A stretch of DNA of 12,531 nucleotides, taken from positions 1 to 12,531 of the forward strand of contig WAMZ01000117.1 in assembly GCA_015522055.1 (NCBI GenBank), read 5' to 3'. Source of the DNA: Candidatus Geothermarchaeota archaeon (lineage in GTDB: Archaea; Thermoproteota; Nitrososphaeria; Geothermarchaeales; JDFR-13). The first letter of the stretch is position 1. Each line of letters opens with the position of its first letter. The position numbers were made by a program, and so were the translations under genes. Shown here piece after piece: positions 6,847-12,531 of the stretch. The notes below the pieces were generated by a model that saw only the letters and a list, made by a program, of their open reading frames with translations, did no database searches and was not told the DNA's origin.

Positions 6847-8121
6847 CTATTCCTGAACAACTACATTCTCGTGGAACCATCCCATGTTCCAGAGGTCGTC
6901 GTGGCCTAGCCTTACCCCTTCAGGTACCTTTACTATATCTCCTTTGTTATATTTGTGGCCGAGGACCTCTCCACCCTGCTCCACCCACATGACTCCCGAT
7001 AATGGGCCTGTGAATGGGTCGAATGCTAGATTTGGATCTCTCATCTGGCTATATCTCCTCTCTATTAACTGTTGTAGTGATACGGCTTCTCCAGTTAATT
7101 TGTCTGTGACGCTGATGTTGTTGAATATACTTACGTATTTGGGGTTTATCCACAGCTCATCATCATATGACTGGGCACCCACATCCACCGCCCCTGAGTC
7201 GAGGAGATACCAGTAATCAACATTTTCGAGGTTCTTATTGGTATATAGGCCTGCATATACCTTAGCAAGTATATCTTTATATAGGATTCCCCATCTCACG
7301 ATCTGGCCGCTAACAACGACATCTCTGCCGTATTCATACATTGGGCTGTAGTGGCTGAATACAGGTATAGATACGCCATTATCTTCAAAATAGGATTGTG
7401 CATATTGTATTGTACTTGGAGTATCCTCAGTAAAGGCCAGTACATCACATCCCAATTGCTCTACTAGTGTCGCAGCCGCCTCCCTGGCTAGGTCGGGGGC
7501 ATACCATGCCCCGATTTCGATTACGTAGACGGTTGCACCTGGATTTACTTCATTTATCCCTATTGTGAATGCGTTTATATGCCTAATTACTTCAGGGATT
7601 AGGTGGGCAGCCACATACCCTATCTTATCACTTTTCGATAGTGCACCGGCCATTAGCCCATTTAGGTAATAGATTTGGTAGAAGTCTGCGAAATAGGTGC
7701 CCATATTCTTATTCCTTCTATATCCAGAACAGTGGAAAAATATCGTGTCTGGATGATTCACACTGGCGTTGTAAGTCTGGTTCATGAAGTCGAAGCTTGT
7801 TGTAAATATAACGTCATACCCCTGATTAACATATCTACTAATAACCTCCTCAGTCTCACCAACCTTTACAGACTCTACATAATCGGTCTCGAGCCAGTCG
7901 AAAGCAGCCTCGGCCTCCCTCCTACCGACGTCATGTGCATGGGTCCAGCCATAATCGCCTACAGGCCCTACATATATCCATGCGGCTTTGAGCGTCTCCT
8001 TAACCTGAGTAGTGGGTTGGACAATTTCTTTAGGTGCTGAATAGTAGCCTGCCCCAGCTCCAACAGCTAATCCGGCTATACCAGCCGCAGCTAACTTTAT
8101 AAAATCCCTTCTCGAGGACAT
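6847..8121 (-). CDS. BMP-family substrate-binding protein with Tat signal (nucleoside/nucleobase-type ABC importer)
   Basis: Extracytoplasmic solute-binding protein, 424 aa, first gene of the importer operon. Residues 1-28 form a twin-arginine signal: SSRRDFIK followed by a Gly/Ala-rich hydrophobic stretch. There is no lipobox cysteine, so lipid anchoring of the bacterial type is not indicated. The BMP (PF02608-like) domain covers about 45-340, beginning WIYVGPVGDYGWTHAHD and including VIFTTSFDFM (104-113). The C-terminal extension with DPFTGP and WNMGWF is typical of one BMP subgroup, distinct from spirochaete PnrA. Characterised BMP proteins mostly bind purine nucleosides or bases, so that substrate class is likely but not shown. 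The start ATG has AAGGTGGA 6 bases upstream. It is divergent from the HTH-PRTase regulator, with a palindromic operator 57 bases upstream. Confidence 0.92.
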   Translation of the reverse strand: MSSRRDFIKLAAAGIAGLAVGAGAGYYSAPKEIVQPTTQVKETLKAAWIYVGPVGDYGWTHAHDVGRREAEAAFDWLETDYVESVKVGETEEVISRYVNQGYDVIFTTSFDFMNQTYNASVNHPDTIFFHCSGYRRNKNMGTYFADFYQIYYLNGLMAGALSKSDKIGYVAAHLIPEVIRHINAFTIGINEVNPGATVYVIEIGAWYAPDLAREAAATLVEQLGCDVLAFTEDTPSTIQYAQSYFEDNGVSIPVFSHYSPMYEYGRDVVVSGQIVRWGILYKDILAKVYAGLYTNKNLENVDYWYLLDSGAVDVGAQSYDDELWINPKYVSIFNNISVTDKLTGEAVSLQQLIERRYSQMRDPNLAFDPFTGPLSGVMWVEQGGEVLGHKYNKGDIVKVPEGVRLGHDDLWNMGWFHENVVVQE

Positions 8122-8126
8122 TGGTA

Positions 8127-8134
8127 TCCACCTT
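8127..8134 (-). promoter_or_regulatory. Shine-Dalgarno sequence of the binding protein gene
   Basis: The minus strand reads AAGGTGGA before TACCA and the ATG at 8121. AGGTG matches the archaeal anti-SD core. It shows that the importer mRNA has a leader, in contrast to the divergent regulator gene, which has no SD. Confidence 0.55.
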
Positions 8135-8163
8135 CATTAAACGTATATGTAAATTCTTGGTAA

Positions 8164-8174
8164 TGATTTAACAA
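8164..8174 (-). promoter_or_regulatory. Candidate TATA box of the importer operon
   Basis: The minus strand reads TTGTTAAATCA. Initiation about 25 bases downstream (near 8143) would give a leader of about 20 bases that still includes the SD at 8127-8134. An alternative box, TATTTATTTAACA at 8190-8202, would give a longer leader. In either case the palindrome at 8179-8196 overlaps or directly adjoins the core promoter. The TTTAACAA half-site (plus strand 8167-8174) overlaps this box. Confidence 0.35.
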
Positions 8175-8177
8175 TTT

Positions 8178-8197
8178 TTTAACATGAATATGTTAAA
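8178..8197. promoter_or_regulatory. Palindromic operator copy 1, importer side
   Basis: Perfect inverted repeat TTTAACAT-gaat-ATGTTAAA with 8-base arms and a 4-base spacer. The inner 7-base arms and the spacer length are shared exactly with the second copy at 8262-8279, while the spacers differ (gaat versus ttat). Conserved arms with a free spacer are what a dimeric helix-turn-helix protein would require. It lies just upstream of the candidate TATA box of the importer operon. The likely binder is the adjacent HTH-PRTase regulator (inference). Confidence 0.7.
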
Positions 8198-8227
8198 TAA
8201 ATACGATATATTCCTCTTCTTTATGTG

Positions 8228-8256
8228 TTTATAAAACTTATGCAAAGCTTTAAATG
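8228..8256 (+). promoter_or_regulatory. Candidate TATA boxes of the regulator gene
   Basis: Two TATA-like elements precede the regulator: TTTATAAAA (8228-8236) and CTTTAAAT (8248-8255). The second, centred near 8252, would start transcription about 8278-8283, at or next to the ATG at 8283. That gives a leaderless mRNA, which fits the lack of any SD. The first would give a leader of about 25 bases. In both cases the palindrome at 8262-8279 lies in the initiation zone. Confidence 0.45.
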
Positions 8257-8261
8257 GTAAT

Positions 8262-8279
8262 TTAACATTTATATGTTAA
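8262..8279. promoter_or_regulatory. Palindromic operator copy 2, regulator side
   Basis: Perfect inverted repeat TTAACAT-ttat-ATGTTAA ends 3 bases before the regulator's ATG at 8283. It has the same arms and spacing as copy 1, and the centres are 83 bases apart (about 7.9 turns of B-DNA, so roughly the same helix face). A protein bound here would cover the transcription start of its own gene, which suggests negative autoregulation (inference). Confidence 0.7.
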
Positions 8280-8282
8280 GAA

Positions 8283-8990
8283 ATGAGGAGATACATTAAC
8301 CTAATAAAGGCTCTATATTTTATTGAGTTGCTGAGGCTGGCTAAGAAACGGCTTACATGGAACGATATATCTAGTAAGTTGGGCGAGTCTCCGGCGGCAT
8401 TAAGTAGGTATATGCATGGCCATGTTATACCTGGTGGTGATAAGATGGATAGATTGATATCGCAGCTGGAGTATGTCATAGATTTTGAGAGGGAGATACT
8501 GGATAGAGTTAGATATGATACAAAGAGTGGTTTCATTGATAATCAGAAATTGATTAGTGATATTAAGTTTCTGGATCTTGTTGCAAAGCGGGTTGCGGCT
8601 AAATACATAGGTAAGATAGATGTGGTTCTATCCCCGGCTGCCGACGGTATTCCATTTGCCACATTGGTGGCTAATTATATGGATTGTAATCTAGCTATTA
8701 TCAAGGACTATAAGGAGACAGCTGTCCACAAGTATATCGAGGGTGTAATTTATACTGAGGATGGTGGGGTCAGGCCATTATATCTCCCTAGGTCCCTTGT
8801 TAGGAAGGGTTATAGGGCTTTGATCGTCGATGACGTAATTAGGACTGGTGCTACACATAAGGCCATTGTTGATATGTTGGCTAAGGTTAAGGCGAGGGTT
8901 GAGGCGATATCGGTCCTGATAGTTATAGGTGATGCTTGGAGAAATAGTATCAAGGATGTTATAGTCGATTATCTTGCATATATGCCTTAG
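8283..8990 (+). CDS. HTH-phosphoribosyltransferase transcriptional regulator (GfcR-like)
   Basis: A 235-residue two-domain protein. The N-terminal part (about 1-60) holds a helix-turn-helix with LTWNDISSKLGESPAALSRY at 24-43, followed by a MHGHVIP wing-like segment and a linker. The C-terminal part (about 90-235) is a type I PRTase fold with SPAADGIPFA at 118-126 and the PRPP-binding loop IVDDVIRTGAT at 181-191, both acidic residues present. This architecture is that of archaeal GfcR-type regulators, often misannotated as orotate phosphoribosyltransferase. Bacterial PurR follows the same idea. It probably senses PRPP or a nucleotide and binds the TTAACAT-N4-ATGTTAA sites beside it. Catalytic activity cannot be excluded. 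There is no SD, so the mRNA is probably leaderless. The sugar dehydrogenase gene follows after 18 bases. Confidence 0.88.
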   Translation: MRRYINLIKALYFIELLRLAKKRLTWNDISSKLGESPAALSRYMHGHVIPGGDKMDRLISQLEYVIDFEREILDRVRYDTKSGFIDNQKLISDIKFLDLVAKRVAAKYIGKIDVVLSPAADGIPFATLVANYMDCNLAIIKDYKETAVHKYIEGVIYTEDGGVRPLYLPRSLVRKGYRALIVDDVIRTGATHKAIVDMLAKVKARVEAISVLIVIGDAWRNSIKDVIVDYLAYMP

Positions 8991-9008
8991 GCACGTTGGG
9001 GAACCTGT

Positions 9009-9992
9009 ATGTTAAAGGGTTGTGTGATCGGCCTGGGTTACATGGGGAGGCACCATTTGAGAAATTTGGTTAGGCTGGCTAGGGAGGGTCTTCCTATTGA
9101 GATTGTTGGGGCGGCGGATATCGATCCCAATAAAGAGGCTTTGGCCAGAGAATACGATGTTAGATTTTATAGGGATTTCCGCGAGTTAGTTAGGAGGGAG
9201 AAGCCTGATTTCGCCACCGTCGCTGTCCCAACTGAGCTGCATCTGGAGCTCGCTCTGGAATTAAGTTCAAGTGGTATACATTTTATGATGGAGAAGCCTA
9301 TCGCCGAGTCGCTTGAGTCTGCATATAGAATTTATGATGCAATTAGAGATGATGGGGTCAAGGTTATGGTCGGCCATATCGAGAGATTCAATCCGGCTGT
9401 CATGAGGGTTAAGGAGATGGTTGATGCCGGTGAACTTGGTGAAATCATTTCTCTATCCACGATGAGGGTAGGTCTACCTAGGCTATTAAATATTGATGTG
9501 GTCGATGATTTGGCGACCCACGACATAGATATCGTGAAATATTTGTCTGGCGCTGCTATTAGGGAGGCATATGCTATCGGTTTAAAGAAGCTTGATTATA
9601 GTATTGGTTGGGACCAGGCTGATATAACTTTATTATTGGACTCTGGGGGATATGGGCGCGTTACTGTAGGCAGGTTATCGCCTGTTAAGATTAGGAGGTT
9701 GAGTATGTTCTGTAGTGAGAGGATGGTTGAGGTGGATTTGTTGAATCAGGAAGTGTATACATATAGGGGGATTTTAGATAGGAGGTATACTGGTAGCTGG
9801 AAGGACTTCAAGGAATTCCTGAGGCATTTCAAGACTAAGCGCGTCAAGGTTCATGTCCATAAGGAGGAGCCGCTCTACATCGAGTTGAAGATGTTTATTA
9901 ATTATTTGTTGGATGGTGGGGCTTCACCGGTCCCCGTTGAGGATGCTATCGATGTATTGAGGATTATTAGGTCTATAAAATATGTAAATTAA
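9009..9992 (+). CDS. Gfo/Idh/MocA family NAD(P)-dependent sugar dehydrogenase (WlbA/WbpB-like)
   Basis: Cytosolic oxidoreductase, 327 aa. The N-terminal Rossmann fold has GLGYMG at 8-13. EKP at 95-97 supplies the catalytic Lys96. GHIERFNPA at 122-130 and DLATHDID at 167-174 (DxxxH, Asp167 and His171) lie in the substrate domain. The neighbours (DegT-type aminotransferase and hexapeptide acetyltransferase) point to oxidation of the 3-OH of a UDP-N-acetylglucosaminuronate, as WbpB/WlbA do in the UDP-2,3-diacetamido uronate pathway. Other Gfo/Idh substrates such as inositol are possible. The ATG lies 18 bases after the regulator's stop, so the two may share an mRNA, which is odd if the regulator serves only the importer. 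The stop is 3 bases from that of the convergent acetyltransferase. Confidence 0.82.
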   Translation: MLKGCVIGLGYMGRHHLRNLVRLAREGLPIEIVGAADIDPNKEALAREYDVRFYRDFRELVRREKPDFATVAVPTELHLELALELSSSGIHFMMEKPIAESLESAYRIYDAIRDDGVKVMVGHIERFNPAVMRVKEMVDAGELGEIISLSTMRVGLPRLLNIDVVDDLATHDIDIVKYLSGAAIREAYAIGLKKLDYSIGWDQADITLLLDSGGYGRVTVGRLSPVKIRRLSMFCSERMVEVDLLNQEVYTYRGILDRRYTGSWKDFKEFLRHFKTKRVKVHVHKEEPLYIELKMFINYLLDGGASPVPVEDAIDVLRIIRSIKYVN

Positions 9993-9995
9993 CGC

Positions 9996-10595
9996 CTAGC
10001 CTTTCTCGATCATCCTATAATGTTCTATAGGTATTTCATATTTATCGCCACATTTTTCACATATCATCAATACGTATTCCATATATTCCTCTTTACTCAC
10101 CAGCTTCTCTCCGCATTTACATACGAAGCCCCTTATTCTGGCTGGATTCCCATACACCAGTGCGTGGGGAGGTACATTCTTGGTCACGACGGAGCCAGCC
10201 CCCACCATTGCATACTCGCCGATCTCGACTCCGCATATTATTGTGCTGTTGGCCCCTATTGATGCTCCTCTCCGGACGTAGGTCTCTACAATCTTCCAGT
10301 CCTGACTGAATGCCCTTGGCCTTAAGTCGTTGGTGAATACGACGTGGGGGCCTATGAAGACATCATCCTCTATATGTACTCCCTGGAATATTGATGCCCT
10401 ATTCTCGATCTTAACGTTATCTCCTATCACAACATTTTTACCTACGTATACACATTTTCCTAAGATACAGTTCTTCCCGATTCTTGCGCCCTCCCTAACT
10501 TGGGCTTCATGCCATATCCTAGTACCCTCACCGATATATGCATCTGGCGATACATGTGCGGATGGATGTATAAATACTTTCCTACCTCGACTCAT
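9996..10595 (-). CDS. Left-handed beta-helix N-acetyltransferase (WbpD/WlbB-like) with C-terminal Zn-ribbon-like tail
   Basis: A 199-residue acetyl-CoA-dependent transferase. Hexapeptide repeats ([IV]-G-x4 pattern) run from about residue 8 to 145 and include IGEGTRIW, IGKNCILG, IGDNVKI, IGPHVVFTND and IGANSTIICG, ending VYGNPAR, the usual end of such coils. The FTNDLRPRA segment is characteristic of sugar N-acetyltransferases acting on 3-amino UDP-sugars. The C-terminal tail carries CKCG (Cys159, Cys161) and CEKCG (Cys179, Cys182), probably a small zinc site, seen in many relatives. It likely works as a trimer. ATG at 10595 is chosen over TTG at 10604. The ATG overlaps the aminotransferase stop by 14 bases, so translation is probably coupled. 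Expected substrate: the 3-amino product of the adjacent aminotransferase (inference). Confidence 0.87.
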   Translation of the reverse strand: MSRGRKVFIHPSAHVSPDAYIGEGTRIWHEAQVREGARIGKNCILGKCVYVGKNVVIGDNVKIENRASIFQGVHIEDDVFIGPHVVFTNDLRPRAFSQDWKIVETYVRRGASIGANSTIICGVEIGEYAMVGAGSVVTKNVPPHALVYGNPARIRGFVCKCGEKLVSKEEYMEYVLMICEKCGDKYEIPIEHYRMIEKG

Positions 10596-11670
10596 AGTAC
10601 TCAATTATTTTATCCGCGACCTTATTTAAATCCCTCTTCGTTAGGTAGGGGTGTACTGGTATGGATAGGACCTCCCTCGCGGCCTCCTCACTATTCTTCA
10701 GCTTGATGTCTCCATAGCCTAGGTCTACATATAATTTCTGTCTATATATGGGCTTAGGATAGTGTATATCTGTCTGGATCCCGTTCTCCTCAAGGTATTT
10801 CTTTAAGCCATCTCTATCGGAGGCGCGGATGACATATTGATGATATACATGTTTTACAGACCTATCTTCATATGGTGTAATTACTGAATCTAGTTTCTTA
10901 AGCCTATTATTATAGTAATATGCGTTTTGGCGCCGTCTATCGTTCAACATGTCCAGCCTTTTTAGCTGCACTATACCCATAGCCGCCAATATATCCGGCA
11001 TCCTGAAATTGTAGCCTAAAGCGACATGGTTGTATTTACCTTCTTGACCGTGATTCATTAAATACTTTACCTTTTTAATTATCCCGGGGTCGTCGGTAAC
11101 CAGTATTCCGCCCTCACCAGTAGTCATGTTCTTGGTTGCATATAGAGAGAATACCCCTATGTCTCCCAACCCACCTACCTTACTCCCATTATACTCGGCT
11201 CCATGGGCCTGACTCGCATCCTCGATTAAATATAAATTATGGTCCTCAGCCAGCTCCATGAATGCCTTCATATTGCAGGGATGGCCATACAGATGTACCA
11301 ATACTATGGCCTTTGTCTTACTGGTAATCTTCTCAGCTACATCTTCAGGGTCGATGGTATATGTCTCTGGGTCGATATCTGCGAAGACGGGTTTTGCGTT
11401 GGCCAGCAATATTGTGTTTGCTGTTGCGATGAATGAGAATGCGGGGGTTATCACCTCATCTCCTTCACCGACCCCCAGTGCCTTTAGAGCAATATATAAA
11501 CCCACTGTACCATTTGAGACCGCTGCACCATACCGGACTCCTACATATGATGCGAATAGCTCTTCGAACTCCCTAGCCTTAGGCCCATATGCTATGAAGC
11601 CACTTCTTAGTACCTTAGCTACTGCCTCAACATCCTCCTCAGTAATATAGGGTACTGATATTGGGATCAA
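10582..11670 (-). CDS. DegT/DnrJ/EryC1/StrS-type PLP aminotransferase (WbpE/WlbC-like)
   Basis: Sugar aminotransferase that converts a keto-UDP-sugar to the amino sugar with PLP and glutamate. In numbering from the TTG at 11670 (362 aa), the visible motifs are SNGTVGL near 53-59, IEDASQAHGA at 149-158 (PLP-ring Asp151), FSLYATKNMTTGEGG with Schiff-base Lys180, and GYNFRMPDI at 219-227. The frame opens at GTG 11679, but the perfect SD GGTGAT (11681-11676) overlaps that codon and stands 5 bases before TTG 11670. That start also yields the family's usual N-terminus, MIPIS-PYI. It overlaps the acetyltransferase gene downstream. Together with that gene and the dehydrogenase, it suggests synthesis of 2,3-diacetamido uronates for surface glycans or protein glycosylation. 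Confidence 0.9.
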   Translation of the reverse strand: MIPISVPYITEEDVEAVAKVLRSGFIAYGPKAREFEELFASYVGVRYGAAVSNGTVGLYIALKALGVGEGDEVITPAFSFIATANTILLANAKPVFADIDPETYTIDPEDVAEKITSKTKAIVLVHLYGHPCNMKAFMELAEDHNLYLIEDASQAHGAEYNGSKVGGLGDIGVFSLYATKNMTTGEGGILVTDDPGIIKKVKYLMNHGQEGKYNHVALGYNFRMPDILAAMGIVQLKRLDMLNDRRRQNAYYYNNRLKKLDSVITPYEDRSVKHVYHQYVIRASDRDGLKKYLEENGIQTDIHYPKPIYRQKLYVDLGYGDIKLKNSEEAAREVLSIPVHPYLTKRDLNKVADKIIEYYESR

Positions 11671-11675
11671 TGTTA

Positions 11676-11681
11676 TCACCA
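11676..11681 (-). promoter_or_regulatory. Perfect Shine-Dalgarno that decides the aminotransferase start
   Basis: The minus strand reads GGTGAT, fully complementary to the archaeal 16S rRNA tail, then AACAT-adjacent bases and TTG at 11670-11668. Because the SD contains the in-frame GTG at 11679, GTG is unlikely to be the start unless the mRNA is leaderless, and no TATA box lies at the distance a leaderless GTG would need. Confidence 0.5.
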
Positions 11682-11711
11682 GTTTGTTTAATATTATTGT
11701 TGTGGGCCAAG

Positions 11712-11720
11712 AATATATTT
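11712..11720 (-). promoter_or_regulatory. TATA-like element for the aminotransferase-acetyltransferase operon
   Basis: The minus strand reads AAATATATT. Initiation about 25 bases downstream, near 11690, leaves room for the GGTGAT SD at 11681-11676 and a TTG start at 11670. Inferred from spacing. Confidence 0.4.
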
Positions 11721-11748
11721 AGTTTGGGGCGAGACCATATATCAGGCT

Positions 11749-11760
11749 AAATTTAAATTT
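11749..11760 (+). promoter_or_regulatory. TATA-like element for the sugar epimerase gene
   Basis: AAATTTAAATTT lies about 50 bases upstream of the ATG at 11807. The expected start near 11780 leaves a leader carrying GGTGAGGT at 11792-11799, a good SD 7 bases from the ATG. A second AT-rich element, CATTTAATT at 11770-11778, is a weaker alternative. Confidence 0.4.
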
Positions 11761-11806
11761 GGATCTACTCATTTAATTATTGATATTCCATGGTGAGGTT
11801 ATCTCC

Positions 11807-12531
11807 ATGAAAGTTATAGTCACAGGGGGTGCTGGCTACCTCGGTAGCCATCTTGTCGATAAGCTCCTGTCATTTGGTGAGAATGTATTTATAATAGATA
11901 ATTTCTCCACTGGTAGGGAGGAGAATATCGTCCATAATATTGGTAGGAAGAATTTTAATTATTTTAGGGCTGATCTCAGGTATCCAGAGGATTGGCACCC
12001 ATTTTTTAAGGACGCTGGTGTGGTAATGCATTTCGCTGCAGACCCGAGTGTTAGGGAGAGTTATTACAAGCCTGATAAGCATTTTAGGGATGAGGTTCTC
12101 GCCACATATAATGTTGTTGAGAATGTGAGGAAGTATGATGTGGAGTATCTGGTATTCGCTAGTAGTAGCACTGTATATGGGGAGGCTAGTACAATACCTA
12201 CTCCAGAGGATTATCACCATATGGAGCCGATATCTATATATGGGGGGTTCAAGCTGGCTTGTGAAAATATACTTAAGGCCTATGCAAGACTCTATGGTAT
12301 AAAGCTTTTGATCCTTCGTTATGCGAATGTGGTTGGTGGAAGGGGTACTAGGGGGGTAGTATACGATTTCGTCCGTAAACTATATGAAAATCCGACAGTC
12401 TTAGAGATACTGGGTGACGGCACCCAGAGAAAAAGCTATATCTATATCGATGACGCTACCAATGCAACCATACATTTATATAATTTACTTATTAAGGGTA
12501 GGCTAAAGTATGACGTTTATAACATTGGTAG
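11807..12531 (+). CDS. NAD-dependent nucleotide-sugar epimerase/dehydratase (UDP-glucose 4-epimerase-like), 3' end outside window
   Basis: The extended short-chain dehydrogenase frame is open from ATG 11807 to the window edge: 241 codons, of the roughly 300-320 usual for the family. The NAD-binding motif TGGAGYLGSH is at 6-15, DN at 31-32 binds the adenosine ribose, HFAA is at 75-78, SSST at 119-122, and the catalytic pair is YGGFK (Tyr145, Lys149). LGDGTQRKSYIYIDD at 202-216 is typical of UDP-glucose/UDP-GlcNAc 4-epimerases and relatives. The SD GAGGT lies 7 bases before the ATG. The gene is divergent from the aminotransferase operon with 136 bases between the chosen starts, which fits one nucleotide-sugar region. 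Exact substrate (UDP-Glc/Gal, UDP-GlcNAc, or a uronate) cannot be decided. Confidence 0.88.
   Translation, partial: MKVIVTGGAGYLGSHLVDKLLSFGENVFIIDNFSTGREENIVHNIGRKNFNYFRADLRYPEDWHPFFKDAGVVMHFAADPSVRESYYKPDKHFRDEVLATYNVVENVRKYDVEYLVFASSSTVYGEASTIPTPEDYHHMEPISIYGGFKLACENILKAYARLYGIKLLILRYANVVGGRGTRGVVYDFVRKLYENPTVLEILGDGTQRKSYIYIDDATNATIHLYNLLIKGRLKYDVYNIG

Noticed and set aside
8175..8180. T6 run on the plus strand as a terminator
   Set aside because: No plus-strand gene ends upstream of it. It lies in the divergent promoter region and partly forms the operator arm.
8283..8990. Reading the HTH-PRTase gene as orotate phosphoribosyltransferase (pyrE)
   Set aside because: The N-terminal helix-turn-helix, the palindrome at its own start and the divergent transporter favour a regulator. 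A residual enzymatic role is not excluded.
9009..9015. ATGTTAA at the start codon of the sugar dehydrogenase, identical to one operator arm
   Set aside because: There is no partner arm upstream, and a 7-base match is expected about once or twice by chance in a window of this size counting both strands.
11749..11760. 12-base palindrome AAATTTAAATTT
   Set aside because: Its position fits the TATA box of the epimerase gene, and AT-only palindromes are common in archaeal promoters. There is no second copy to support an operator.
11870..12220. 116-codon minus-strand open frame
   Set aside because: It is entirely antisense to the epimerase, whose motifs are clear, and it has no family features.

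Overview
This window looks like the chromosome of a thermophilic archaeon, most likely a crenarchaeote (Thermoproteota). The evidence is indirect. Arginine is mostly AGG/AGA and isoleucine often ATA. Start regions carry either short GGTG-type Shine-Dalgarno (SD) sequences or none, several starts are GTG or TTG, and promoters are TATA-like rather than -35/-10. Several proteins belong to families common in archaea (DUF401, HTH-phosphoribosyltransferase regulators). I cannot name a genus. The window is densely coded: the longest non-coding gap is 161 bases (8122-8282), no gap reaches 300, and I see no RNA genes, insertion sequences or CRISPR repeats.

Layout. Positions 1-66 are the tail of an unidentified gene, followed by a T-run. 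A plus-strand pair follows: a methylmalonate-semialdehyde-dehydrogenase-type aldehyde dehydrogenase (189-1667) and a small helical protein of unknown function (1675-2079). They meet tail to tail with a minus-strand DUF401 membrane protein (2071-3282). Next is a complete minus-strand ABC importer of the BMP/nucleoside class, transcribed from 8121 down to 3387: Tat-exported binding protein, double-domain ATPase, permease, permease. Divergent from it, at 8283-8990, is a regulator with an N-terminal helix-turn-helix and a C-terminal phosphoribosyltransferase (PRTase) domain.

The most interesting feature lies in the divergent gap between importer and regulator. Two copies of a palindrome, TTAACAT-N4-ATGTTAA, sit at 8179-8196 and 8262-8279, with a 7-of-8 half-site one helical turn from the first. 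One copy abuts the importer promoter and the other fills the space between TATA and ATG of the regulator. The simplest reading is a self-contained, autoregulated nucleobase/nucleoside uptake system controlled by a PRPP-type sensor, analogous in logic to bacterial PurR but built on an archaeal HTH-PRTase protein. The operators are seen directly. The ligand and the regulatory sign are inferred.

The right part (9009-12531) is nucleotide-sugar metabolism for surface glycans: a Gfo/Idh/MocA dehydrogenase, and on the opposite strand a DegT-type aminotransferase overlapping a left-handed beta-helix acetyltransferase. Together these resemble the WbpB-WbpE-WbpD (WlbA-C-B) set that makes 2,3-diacetamido uronic acids. 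A divergent NAD-dependent sugar epimerase, cut by the window edge, completes the region.
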